A stretch of DNA of 64,000 nt, from the NCBI RefSeq assembly GCF_029873635.1, contig NC_080423.1, positions 108,579,087 to 108,643,086 on the forward strand, written 5' to 3'. The position numbers and the translations under genes were made by a program. Origin of the DNA: Malania oleifera. Its lineage: Eukaryota; Streptophyta; Magnoliopsida; Santalales; Ximeniaceae. This document shows positions 10,775 to 22,120 of this stretch, piece after piece; within the stretch, counting starts at the first letter, position 1; each line of letters opens with the position of its first letter. Below the pieces are notes generated by a model that saw only the letters and a program-made list of their open reading frames with translations, was not told the DNA's origin and searched no databases.

Positions 10775-11045
10775 TATGACTTTCTGTGATGAGTTTGAAT
10801 TTGAATTTGACGATGATGATGACGATGATGATCGGGGAAGAGAGAGAGGGGGAGAGAGAGAGATGGCGATGGATGGGGATGAAGGGTTGGAGATGAATGG
10901 TGGGGGGAGAAGGGATAAGGTACGGGCGGGGGTAGCTGCTGTGACCTGTTTGGATGCGTATGAGAGGATTCATAGGATTGTGATTTGTGAAGCTGGGTTT
11001 TTATCCTCTGCATCGCCCTTCTCTCCTTCTATTTATTTTTATTAT
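10775..11045 (-). promoter_or_regulatory. NF-YC 5' UTR and core promoter region
   Basis: Upstream of the NF-YC ATG the transcribed strand is CT-rich with TCATC repeats, which suits a plant leader. A TATA-like ATAAAAATAAATAG lies at about 11027-11040, roughly 260 bp before the ATG. A possible 5' UTR acceptor (TCATCACAG) lies 11-13 bases before the ATG. The transcription start is not visible directly. Confidence 0.35.
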
Positions 11046-12218
11046 TTTATTTTATTTTGCTAAAAGTATGTTTTGAAAAAATATTAAAAAACGTTTTTTT
11101 AAAAAAAAAAATTGTGAATTTCAAGCTTGTTTACTCCTACAAAATAATTTTATCTTTTGTTTTTTGAAAAACATTATAATTCTAAAAAAAAAAAATTTCT
11201 TACCACAAAGGACACTTATCTATTATGATGTTTGACAAAGATACAATGCATGTATCAAAAATTTCAAAAGCTTCTCATGAAATTTCAAAAATTCTATGGA
11301 CTTTTCTTAAATTTTACTAAAAAAACATAAATCTTTCCGTATATATTACAAAAAGACAATTTTTTTAAAGAGTATAAGTGTTCTAAAAATTAAATATCAA
11401 GAGAAGTTTGTGACATCTTTGAAATCTCAAAGTTGTTTATGAGATTTTAAAATCTTAGAAAATGTTTATATCTTTTTGTCAAACCTTAGGATGGGTTAAT
11501 ATTTTTTGACTAATTTTTTAAATATTTGAATAAAAATAAAAATAAAAATTTATAATTTTTCAACATCCATTTTATAACCAGAACTTTTAAAAAAAATTAA
11601 TATATGTATAAAAATAGAAAATAATTTATTATTCTTTTTCAATAATCAATTTTTAACTTTTTTGTACAAATGATAAAAAAAATTAAAATAAAGTGATATT
11701 TTCTATAATCCTTTGGAAAATAAAAATAAATATTAAAAAATATTTTTCAAAATTGAACATGTGCTAAAGTTTTTATCCTTTTTTTTTTTTTTGGGTATTG
11801 CCTATTTGAAGGATTTAAATTTTTTTCCCTATCATATTAAGTGGTAAAAGTTTAATCCTTAAAATAATCAAAAAAAAGAAGAAGAGATAAACGTTTGGTG
11901 CGTACTAATCTTTTTTTTAATAATTCTATGTTTCTATTTATCTCGTGACAATATTTTACTAGGAAATTTTGTGAACGTTTTTCTTTATTTAATCCTCATT
12001 TTCATATAACCAAACATAACTTTCACTATTTCAACTTTGACTATCGTTTCTTGACGTTTTTTCATTTTTTGAATTGCAGCATTATTCGAAGACGAATGAT
12101 AGAATATAGAAGATGGAATTCTAAATATGTAATTATAAAAATAAAAAAAATAGAGAAATTATGTATTATTGTGTGAAAATTTTAATATTAGCTTTATCAT
12201 GTACATTTTAATGTTTCA
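11046..12218. other. AT-rich spacer upstream of NF-YC
   Basis: No gene or terminal repeat was recognised; it is dominated by A/T homopolymers. It ends exactly where the 5' LTR of the large copia fossil begins (12219). Confidence 0.6.
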
Positions 12219-12742
12219 TGTTGTTTATGGTGTGGCTCTTATACTTCGGGAGTTTATAAATAAAGGGAAAAACATATGAATGTGGTCTTGGTGCAGGGCA
12301 ACAGCAAAGACTCGTCAACGAGGAGATACCGAGAGTCAGGAAATCTCAGAGTTCAAAGACTCGTCGACGAGTGGTCGCTAGGCTGTGACAAAGACTTTAA
12401 TTTTAAATTTAAACGTTGGAGTGGTTGAGTATTCGGAGGGAAACCTTTGAGGGGTAGTTATATATGTCATTCTGACCATATTTCAATATATAAGAGAGTA
12501 AGAGAGGGTGAGAGAATGAGAGAAGATCATTGTATCGTGAAACTTTGATTTTCATAGTGAACCTCTTGTTGATTGCTCCTGTGGATGTAGGTTTTACCGA
12601 ACCATGTAATTCCTGGTGTTGTTGCACTTATCTTTATTCTCTTTATTTTGCTATGGTTGTGAAATGTTTTCTGTCTATCACCATTTTGTTTGTTGCAAGT
12701 ATATATGTGTGATCCTTTATACAATGTTCATTCCGTTGCGCA
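12219..12742 (+). repeat. 5' LTR of the large copia fossil
   Basis: 524 bp, the partner of 39986-40527. It carries ACTCGTCAACGAG and ACTCGTCGACGAG words around 12313-12372 and TATA-like ATATATAAGAG near 12486. A degenerate primer-binding site (TTG...AGAGC) follows at 12743. Confidence 0.85.
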
Positions 12743-13555
12743 TTGTTGAGAGCGTGTTGTATGGCCTCCAAATTTAAGGATCTCGTGTTGTAACAGACAT
12801 GGTGAAGGTTTATACAAAATTTCAACCGGATAGCATAAATGCAACAACTTGGAATGAATTGGGAGCAATCATTTGTCTTTGTTTGGCTAAGGACGTGTTG
12901 TATCACATCATGGATGAGAATTCTCTGGCATTAGTTTGGTGAAAACGGGAATGCCGATATGTCTAAGTGTTCGTCAAAATCTGCGAATGTAGTGGAGAAA
13001 GACTCAGAATGTAGTGTTGGAGATATGTTACATGTTTCATCGGGTTCAGAGTGCCTCACGGGTAATTCTTGAATCTTAGTCACCAGATGCTTTTATCCTA
13101 GAAAATGATTTGACACCAATAGGTCAGTTTGTACTGGTTGTATTTTGATGGAAAATGATATTTCATGCAGAATATTTGTTATTTGAAATGTTAAAATCAA
13201 AATGTATGATGATGTTGTAAAAGTCATATGTGATGTAAAGCATGAATCGAGTCTAAGGAAGAATGGTATTTTCATTGGAAATTTTAGATCGTAATGGATA
13301 TTGTTACGAGTCTGAATGCAAAGAAATGAAAATGTGTGGCAACTCGATAGTGATGAAAGGGGAAGTCGCAGGAAACATCTTTGCACTATGGGATGTTACA
13401 GTTGTAGGTGGAATTGCAACTGTTGAGCCTGAGTAGGGTTTCTTATGGCATATGCGGCTAGAGCATATGGGTGACTACATGTATTCAGATGTTTGAGAAC
13501 CAATGATGATAGTATCAGGGGATAGACATATGTTTTTCGTGGGATTATCACGAAG
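12743..13555 (+). mobile_element. Copia internal remnant: gag to pre-integrase
   Basis: Degenerate similarity to copia gag (a VLYHIMDEN-like stretch near 12895) and then to the pre-integrase region (a WHMRLEHMG-like stretch near 13450). It is broken. It stops at the insertion of the gypsy element at 13556, with the target duplication CGAAG at 13551-13555. Confidence 0.7.
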
Positions 13556-14941
13556 TGTAATGCCCCGACTTGCCATGTGGGACCCAGAGTGCTACTTTAG
13601 TGACGTCTGTGTATCTGATATCAAATTCATCGTATCAATTGCAGCGAAAATAAAAGATACAATCTTCAAAAATTCATTACCAGAGTTCTCTACTACCTTT
13701 ATATACAAAAGGTTCCAAAATCCTTAATATAAACCAACGTATTATACTTATACAAAAACCAAATCAAACTACACTCACCATATACAAAAAAACTATACCA
13801 CCGTCTCAGCCTCTCTAGCCTGCTAAGAACGTTTTTTGAAATTTTCTGAAAAGATAATTTGTAAAGTAAGGGTGAGACACAACTCAGTAAGGGAAAGATT
13901 AAGTTAATGTCAATGTATGGTCAGCATGCATTTACTGTACAGAAAATAACCAGTTCATTAAGTAGATAAACACATTTATGAAATCATTCTTATCTTACAC
14001 TCACACACACAATTAGCCGAGGATAGGGAAGATTACCCACTCATACAAGTAGCTTCCCTCTGCTCTAATACCATTGCTGTTATTAGGCCACTCACCTTTC
14101 TCAGTAAGCCCTCGAAATTATCTTATTAATTATTCGTATTTACATAAATTAATAGATATGCATATAAGACACTCCCTGTGACAAACACGCCATTTACTTC
14201 TCCTATAACACAAGTTGTGCGACTCAAAGGCTGGACTAAGTCTGGGTGATAAGCCCAAACAAAGTAAAAAAAAATAACATCCTCTACAAACATATCTAGA
14301 CGCATCCACAACAAAACTGCAGGTTCGACGCCCTTACTTCAACCTCACGCAGGTAGTTGGCTGGACCCCCTACACTTCTATCCAGAACAGTGTGGGTGCA
14401 CATGGTCTAACTAGCAACGGTACCGTGCTCATAATACACTGTTCCTCAGGGTTCCTAAAACATATCATGCAATTTAGATAATAGAAATCACCATTTAAAA
14501 CGTTAATTCACATATATTTCCTATTATTCCAAAAACCTGACCCCTGGCCACAAAATACAATCCGACATATAGCCATTAATTAAAATTCGGTCCTTGACCG
14601 TCAAATAATAATCCTGGCTCTTGGCCAATCAAACAATACCCAGCCATTGGCCTTTATTTCGAAATCCTGCATTTTTCACAAGCAGCTCCTGTATTTTTCA
14701 CAACAATTCCAGTATTTCACAAACAGTTCCAATATTTCGCAAACAGTCTCAAATCCAGTTAAACAATAAATTCTACCAAATAATCATCGGTCACACAATT
14801 TCAACATTTAAACATAACCATATAAACAACCAAACTTTTCACAATTCTTTTTTATTCAAAATATCATACCATATATCTTAGGTTTGTAAAATCCATTTCG
14901 AGCGGTTAGTTTTCGAAATAACCTTTAGATTTTTAAATAAG

Positions 14942-14982
<41 letters not shown>

Positions 14983-15152
14983 CAATTTAATCAGTTCATA
15001 TTTAATAAAATTCGGACTTCACTTAATCCCCTAACCTGATTCCTAAAAAGCCTAATACAACCCCGACCTACGCCCTACAGCGTTCAAAACCCTTGAAACC
15101 CTAAAATTCAAATTTCACCTTATTATTCATCACAATTCCCAGAGTAACTTTT

Positions 15153-16930
15153 TATAACATCCCTCAATTTCTTAATATAAAATATCACATAATAAATGAA
15201 ATGGTCAATCCGAACTCGTGGGTAGCGGGGACATCTATTGAACACAACGGAAAACCTAGCAGCAGTAAACATAAATCTCAACATCCAATCATAAAACATA
15301 ATACCAGAGCTTTCTATTAACATCAATATGCTGTTTATATGTACAATCTCCAAAAAGTCAAAAACATCACTAGGACCATACAACAAAATCTCCTAGTCCT
15401 AGTTCGACACTTACCCTTCTAGTAGGGAAGTACCAATCACTCAACGGCGGCCCTGACCCACTGGTCTCTCTGGGTTTCCTGAAAAGTTAATTAATGTTGA
15501 GGGTGAGACACTTCTCAGTAATGGAAAATAAACTAAATACAGTTGTATGACAACATGAACATTTAAAGTGCTTATATATATACAGTACATTTCATAACTC
15601 TGGAAATAATCATAATATCATACTACATAATCATGTACTTTCATATTTGTTAATAAATCATAACATACATAAGCATATGTTATCACTGTAATAACATACA
15701 TAAAAACATCTGTTGTAACTGTAGTATTGAAAATATACCCAAGATGAATAGCTAGCTAATGTCATGTATTACCCCCCATGACGGGTTGTGCAGTCCGAAG
15801 GAGGGACCCGACAATGGCTGGCCGTCTACTGCCAAATCAAATATGTCTGTAAGTATGATGGGCCTGCCACACCTTGGTCTGAACTTCTAGGTGGACGTCC
15901 ACACTCTACTGAAAGCCACATCAACTATCCATCTCCCATCCCCTCGTGGGATGGTTAGCACTAATCTGACATAGATACTTGATCTACAATATAGCTACGG
16001 TACCGAGCCCTGAACTGAACTAAACTAACATCCTGACTGTAATAACATATAATACATGAACATACATAATATCATCATGACCTCGTGCCGAAAACATAGA
16101 TACGGCTTCGTGCTGAAATCATATATATGGCCTCATGCCAAAATCATAATAAATACAGCCTCGCGCCAATAACATAATAAATACGGCCTCGAGCCGAAAC
16201 ATAAATACAGCCTCGTGCCGAAATCATGCATATGGCCTCGCACCAAAATCATTTCAGGTATTTATATTCTAAAAACAACCATTTATCATATATTCATCAA
16301 ACTCGGTATAACATAATTCGTCTTTTCAAAATACCTGAAAATATGTTTTGCTCGTAAAATCATTCATATCATGATTCGCGCTTCACATAAAAATAATGTT
16401 CATGCCACACATGTGCTTGTAAGTCATACTTCATAGTTTAAAATCATCATTTCTGGAATTTTATACATACATATACATTTTCATCACAATAGCAGTATTT
16501 TCCAATCATACCTTTCATATGTAATATACAAAGATAGCATAGGCTTTTCTGAAAATAAATGTGCTCATAATTAATAATAATATGCATGGAAAATTATTGT
16601 TTTAGTTTATTCCCTTACCTGACTACTGAGAAAGCCCCCTAAAATCCTAGCCTGACCCCCATAGGATTTCCTACTCAATACCCTGAAACTCAAAATCCCC
16701 AGTACTAAACGTCAGTATTTTCATGCATATATCAATTTCTATAACTACCATAAAGTCTAATTTGTCTTAAAAAGCCTTACCTTAACTCTGGGATGATTTC
16801 CAACTTTGTTTCCCCAACGATCCGCTCTGGCAAACTTGTAGGGAACTTCGCTAGGAGCGTCGTGGTGGCCTCAGATCTTCGATCCGACATAAAACCAGCC
16901 CAAAATCGAAGAGAGAGAGTGAAAGGGCCG

Positions 16931-16971
<41 letters not shown>

Positions 16972-17361
16972 TCTTCAAATGAATTAAAAATCAGGTGTTT
17001 CCATATTTATATAGGGGATTTCGTCGATGAGCAGCACCCTTCATCGACGAAATTCAGTCGGCTCCAGAACCCCTCTCGGCTTTTCTTTGTCGACGAAGCC
17101 CTGTGTTCGTTGAAGAAATTATTGAAGCCTTCGTCTACGAAACCCTGTATTCGTCGACGAAATTATTATAGCCTTCGTCGACGAAACCCTGTGTTCGTCG
17201 ACGAATTCAGGCAATCTTAAAAATTACTTTTAACCCCCAAATGCAATGTCCTCAATAAACGCGTAGCGTTCGTCGACGAAGTCTATGGCCTCCTTCTGTT
17301 TCTGTTTCTATTTCTCTCCCTCTTATTACTCAAATTTCCATTTTAAATTCGGGTCGTTATA
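15153..17361 (-). mobile_element. Solo LTR, family D (copy D1)
   Basis: 2209 bp with termini TATAAC...GTTATA and a 5-bp target duplication CTTTT (15148-15152 and 17362-17366). It matches the solo LTR at 32740-39334 along its length in the same orientation and 33996-38468 in reverse. In sense (minus) order it has a palindrome array (about 17282-17020), TATA box (17003-17014), GA/CT-rich leader, splice-donor-like CAGGTAAGGGA (16611-16622), a minisatellite (about 16076-16250) and the hairpin motif (15501-15523). No internal region remains, consistent with LTR-LTR recombination. Confidence 0.85.
17003..17282 (-). promoter_or_regulatory. Palindrome array plus TATA box in solo LTR D1
   Basis: Several copies (about nine, some degenerate) of the palindrome TTCGTCGACGAA lie directly upstream (sense, minus strand) of a TATA box at 17003-17014. 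The spacing and orientation match the arrays in 34081-34274, 39022-39252 and 55772-55990. It is interpreted as the LTR's upstream promoter element. Confidence 0.6.
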
Positions 17362-18050
17362 CTTTTCCTAAAATTCCCATAAGTTCTGAATACCCTAAAT
17401 AGCGTAATAAAGTCTAACTTATTAAACTTACCCCCGATTTAGAGTTGGTGCCCCGGAGCTCCAACTTGAAAATCTGCTCTGGTTAGATTGTAGAGAATTT
17501 CCCCATGAATCTCCCAACAATTTTCGTTCGTTAATTGAGTTTAAGATTTAAGAAAAATTGAAGTAAGAGTGATAATTGAACCTACCCAAGGAGATATGCT
17601 TGCGTCACTCCTACGACAAATCCGCTCCGGTAGATATGTCGATGGCGAAGAATGGAGTTCAACGGTATGTTCGAATTTTCGATCAACCAAATATTGGAGA
17701 AGAAATTGAGGAGAGTGGGAGAGAGGAGATGAGGGAGAGATGAGAGTGAGAGACATGCTAGAGACTCTCTGGATTTCAGAGGGAAATCTTGAAGCTTCAG
17801 GTTACACTTTTCATATATATAATATATAATATATAATAATATTATTATATTATACTTGTATATATATATATATATTATATTAATTAATTATTAATTAATT
17901 AATTATTATTTTTAAAATTTTTTAATTTTAATTTAAGTTTAATTAATTATTTAATTAATAATAATTATTATAATTATAATAATAATTATTATTATTATTA
18001 TTTTGGATCATTCCACTAACCTTGTTTTACTATTTTTTGGGGTTATTATA

Positions 18051-21000
18051 TTCTCCCCTCATAAAAATTTCGTCCTCGAAATTTGTTGAATACAACTCCA
18101 AGTAAAATCCATCGTTAACCTAACAAGTTTTTGAGTTAATCTTTTAAACAATTCTATTAAAACTGATAACTATTATAAATTGATGGATTATACATCTTGT
18201 TCTAATACATCTTACTTCAGCACTAACACTCAACAACTTCAATTTTAATCTCCAGTCTTTCAAAGATCTAACACTAATATAACCTTAGAAGAATCAATAG
18301 ATAACTATCATTTGATTATGACATGACCCTAAGTTTTCATATTAATTGTTCAGAACCCACATTTCCTTTTTAGCATATAACTTATGCTCTCATAATGCTT
18401 GCAAAAATTAATCATATATATTGTTCATGCTCTTCTTGAGTCTTTGAATATCCCAAAAATCATCCATGAAAATGCAAGGTGCATTAGTAACCCAAATTGG
18501 TAACACCAGAAACTTATGGCGGTCTTACTGTGTACTCGATTCTATCTCTGGGATGTGTAATTTTCAAATCTTAATTAGTGATAATTTAATTGTAAATCAA
18601 TCTTCAAAAACTTGGTATTTTACCAATTAATTCAAATAGTCCACCAATCCTTGGAAGTCGATACCAATTCTTAATGTAACGTAATTCGACTTCAAATGAT
18701 TATTGCATAGCCTCGGGGTCCCATTATGTTTCTTAGTGAATAACACAGGTGCAACCTATGATGATATACTAGGTCGAACAAATTCCTTGTCGAGACAATC
18801 TTCTAGTTGTACCCTAGGTTGCCTTAGTTTAGTTTATGTCATTCTTTATGAAGCAGTCGACATAGGCTCTGTTTCTAACACCAAATCAATATTAAATTCA
18901 ATCTCCTCTTGGAGGTAACCCCGATAAATCATCTGAAAATAATATCTAAAAATTCATCACCTATGGATAAAGAAGTTTGGGGTTCGTTAACTCGTATGTT
19001 TCTTTCATTATTGCTACAAACCCTAGACATGTGCCCACATCCTGTCCTTTCACAAGCACTCAAGATGTCAAATATGAGAGCTTGTTAGTTAGAAAGGAAA
19101 CCCTCACTCCATTTGGATCTCTGAGTACTATTTTCTTTTGAAAACAATCAACTAGGTGTATGATCAATGAATAACCACCAATGATTAGCCTCTTCTTTAA
19201 ATAAAAAACTTACAATGATGACTCATACTCATCAAGGACCTTATCTGTTGGAACATCTCAGACCAGGATGTGTAATTATTTACCTATTAGATCATATGTA
19301 TAAAAGGCACTTCAAAACTCTTATCATAGCTTTGTAATTTTTTTGAATAAAAATTATATAAGCTTATAAACATCCTCCGAAATTCTAATCACCCAAATCA
19401 TTTTTAATGCCAAACTAATGCACAAGCTTACACTTTTAAATTAGGGTAAGTATCATTTTCTTACCAAATTGGTTTCTAAATTTTTCTTGCTTCCAGTAGT
19501 TTTAAGATTCCACTTCTAGCCTATATTGGCAAACATTGAATATCAAAATATAATTGGAAGATATCCTCAATGAAAAACAAGGATTGCAATTATGGCAAGT
19601 CCAAGTCCTGGTATACCAACTCAAGTCAACCCTGATGTTACTCCAGTAACTGGACAAATATGCAATAAATACGTGTCTTGGTTTTTAGTACATAATACAA
19701 TACTAATCAAGTTGTTTAGTCAGCTATGATAAGTGATTGAACATTGTCTGGTAGCATAAATCTTGTGTAAAATAGACTAGGAAGGAAATGTGATATTCAT
19801 TTGTATTAGAGAGTTGCTAATGGTAGAATGAAGAATTTCATTACAGAGTTGGAGTTAAATTCTGAAGATGGCTTCAAAAGCCACAATCAACTGTAGATCA
19901 CCACAGAAGATTTCACATTAAACTGTATACAAATCAAATCCCAACCGAGTCAATGCCTAAGTAGTTAAATTGGTGTCCCATTGCTAAGTAGGATTCGCAT
20001 AGGATAGAGTGAAAAGATAAAGCTCCAGGTCCCAACATGTATGGTTTTCCTTCTGGGTAACAATTTGCTAAAGGTCCAAGTATCATTATGATTTTTCTTC
20101 TAGGCAAGTTACTAAAGATGATTTTGTTAGGTGTTATTTGGTTCACAGGACCCTTCGGAATACTTGGCAATGTGATGCCTATAACATCTAATTCTCATTT
20201 TTGTTTTTAGGTTATGGTGATAACGCAACTTCCTAGGGAATAAAGAATTTCCCCAAAACATAGGATTCCAATTGTTACCCACTTAGTATCTTACATTCTT
20301 CTGCCCATCTTAATTTTAAGATTAAACTATCCCCACTATTTTGGCCGACTTATGGAAATATGAAAATATGTAGTCGATGTACATTCTCATCGACCCATCT
20401 TTCTTTTTCACAAACAATACCTACGCTCCCCAAGGTTACACACTAGCCTAATAAACCCTTATCTAATAATTATTATAATTGGTCCTTTAACTCTTTTAAT
20501 TCTACCGGTGCCATTCTTTATGACGTTTTAGAAATCGGCACTGTCCCCAAAACTAGATCAATAGTAACCTCTACCTCATGATCAGGAGGTGGTCCCAAAA
20601 AATCTTTGGGGAATATATCAGGAAAATCTCTTACTATTGGGATATCCTCTAATCTCAACTTCCCTTCTGGTGGCCCCCTCGGGGTGCCTAATTACCTCCT
20701 CTGTACTGATGTTGTGGAGGTGGATAGTTCAATGTCACGCGGCAATCTCTCGCCATATGTCCAGCACCACCGCACCGATAGAAAACAGTCATTCCTCCCC
20801 TACACTCGCCCTAATGCCTCTGATGGCATCTGAAACAAATAGGACGCTGCGAACTCCCTTAATGGGCTTGAGATCCCGTATCCTGTCGTTGGCCCGAGAA
20901 ATTACCAGGTTGCCTCAATGAGCCCTGATTAGTGCTGGCCTGAAACCCTTGAGGCAAGGGCCTCTTATTTTAGTTTGCAGCTTTCTTCTCCTTCTGAATA

Positions 21001-22120
21001 CTGGCCTCAACTACCATGACCCTGTCCACCAACTCATAGAAACTTTGAGTTAATAACGCCACCACTTGTGCACGTATTTCCTGCCTCAGACCTCTCTCGA
21101 ACATTAGAACTTTCTTCGACTCATCTGGGACCATATGAGGAGCAAAACGGGATAGCTCTACAAACCTGGACATATATAGTTGTACAGTCATGGGTCCCTA
21201 GCTGGATGTAGGAACTCCTGAGCCTTTGCCACCAAGGTGGCAATAAGGAAGTATCTGTCGAGGAAGACCTCCCTGAAACGGCTCCAAGTGATAGATCTAT
21301 GCCCTGGACGCTATTCCTCAACCATCTTTGTCGATCTTCACCACTTCTTCGCTTTCCCTACCAATTTAAAGGTGGTAAACCACACCTTCTGCTCCTCTAT
21401 GCACTCCAGCACACCAAGCAGTTCCTCTATTTCCTAAACCCAATCTTTAGCAGCGACTGGGTTCTCTTCTCCTACAAAAATTAGCAGATTCATCTAGGTA
21501 AACTACTAAAAAAGTGCAGCCTTGACCAACCGATGGCTGATCCCACCCTCTAGAGTCCCTCCGGTTCTCCTTCCTAGCTTGGCACACTATACTTCGTAGC
21601 ATTGCCGAAACATCGTCATCATCCTCACTAGAAGTATCCACGTGATTATCCCCTCAATCTACGATGTTATTTCCTCTAGAATCCATCCCGAAGATAAGAT
21701 AGAAACCGACTTAAAAACTCCTCATTTATCCTAATTGAAGCAAGCATGAAATGAAGAAACTACTAATACGTGTGAATTCTCAGTTTAAAGATTCATTCCC
21801 TTAGTTCTGCCACAAAATTGACAAGATATCAGTCTCCAACATAACACTGACTCCACACACGTACTTGAACCAACCTAAATTTCTGAGCTCTAGTCTCTCA
21901 ACTCAAAAATGAAACCATTGATGGATTTACCATGGTTTTCCTGAAATCATCATTCCAGGAAAAGCATAGAAAACCATCAAGGATCTCCGCCTCCAAGCTT
22001 CCAAACCAAAACCTGACCTAACCTACCCACTCTCATCCTTATCCTATCTTAACCTATACTCTTGTAATTATCAACCATCAAAGTCTGTAGAACCTAGCAA
22101 ACCTAGGCTCTGATACTACC
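18051..22120 (-). mobile_element. Internal region of the Tekay/Del-like fossil
   Basis: Gag similarity (an LSRFAPHMVPDE stretch and a downstream zinc-knuckle-like segment) lies at about 20700-21640 on the minus strand. Two separate remnants resemble the same part of pol, the lead-in to reverse transcriptase: about 20340-20660 and about 18400-18960. The latter continues into a protease-linker-like remnant to about 19300. The stretch about 19300-20340 is not recognised. It is heavily broken. Confidence 0.65.

Larger units (their letters stand above)
13556..18050 (-). repeat. Left (3') LTR of the Tekay/Del-like element, interrupted
   Basis: About 2.28 kb once the nested solo LTR (15153-17361) is set aside, close to the partner LTR's 2.26 kb without its Cassandra insert. 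It has the conserved GGTGAGACACAACTCAGTAA hairpin motif near 13870-13892, ACGGTACCG near 14418 and a TA microsatellite at about 14944-14982. The terminal 200 bp (17811-18010) are almost pure A/T. Confidence 0.8.

Noticed and set aside
9896-10789. Long plus-strand open frame opposite the NF-YC exon
   Set aside because: It is the GC-rich shadow of the NF-YC histone-fold exon, beginning in a GAA microsatellite; the minus-strand protein is clearly conserved.
10425-11063. Other frames over the NF-YC 5' region
   Set aside because: They are Pro/Ala/His-rich or Asp-rich products of the simple-sequence leader and of alternate frames of NF-YC.
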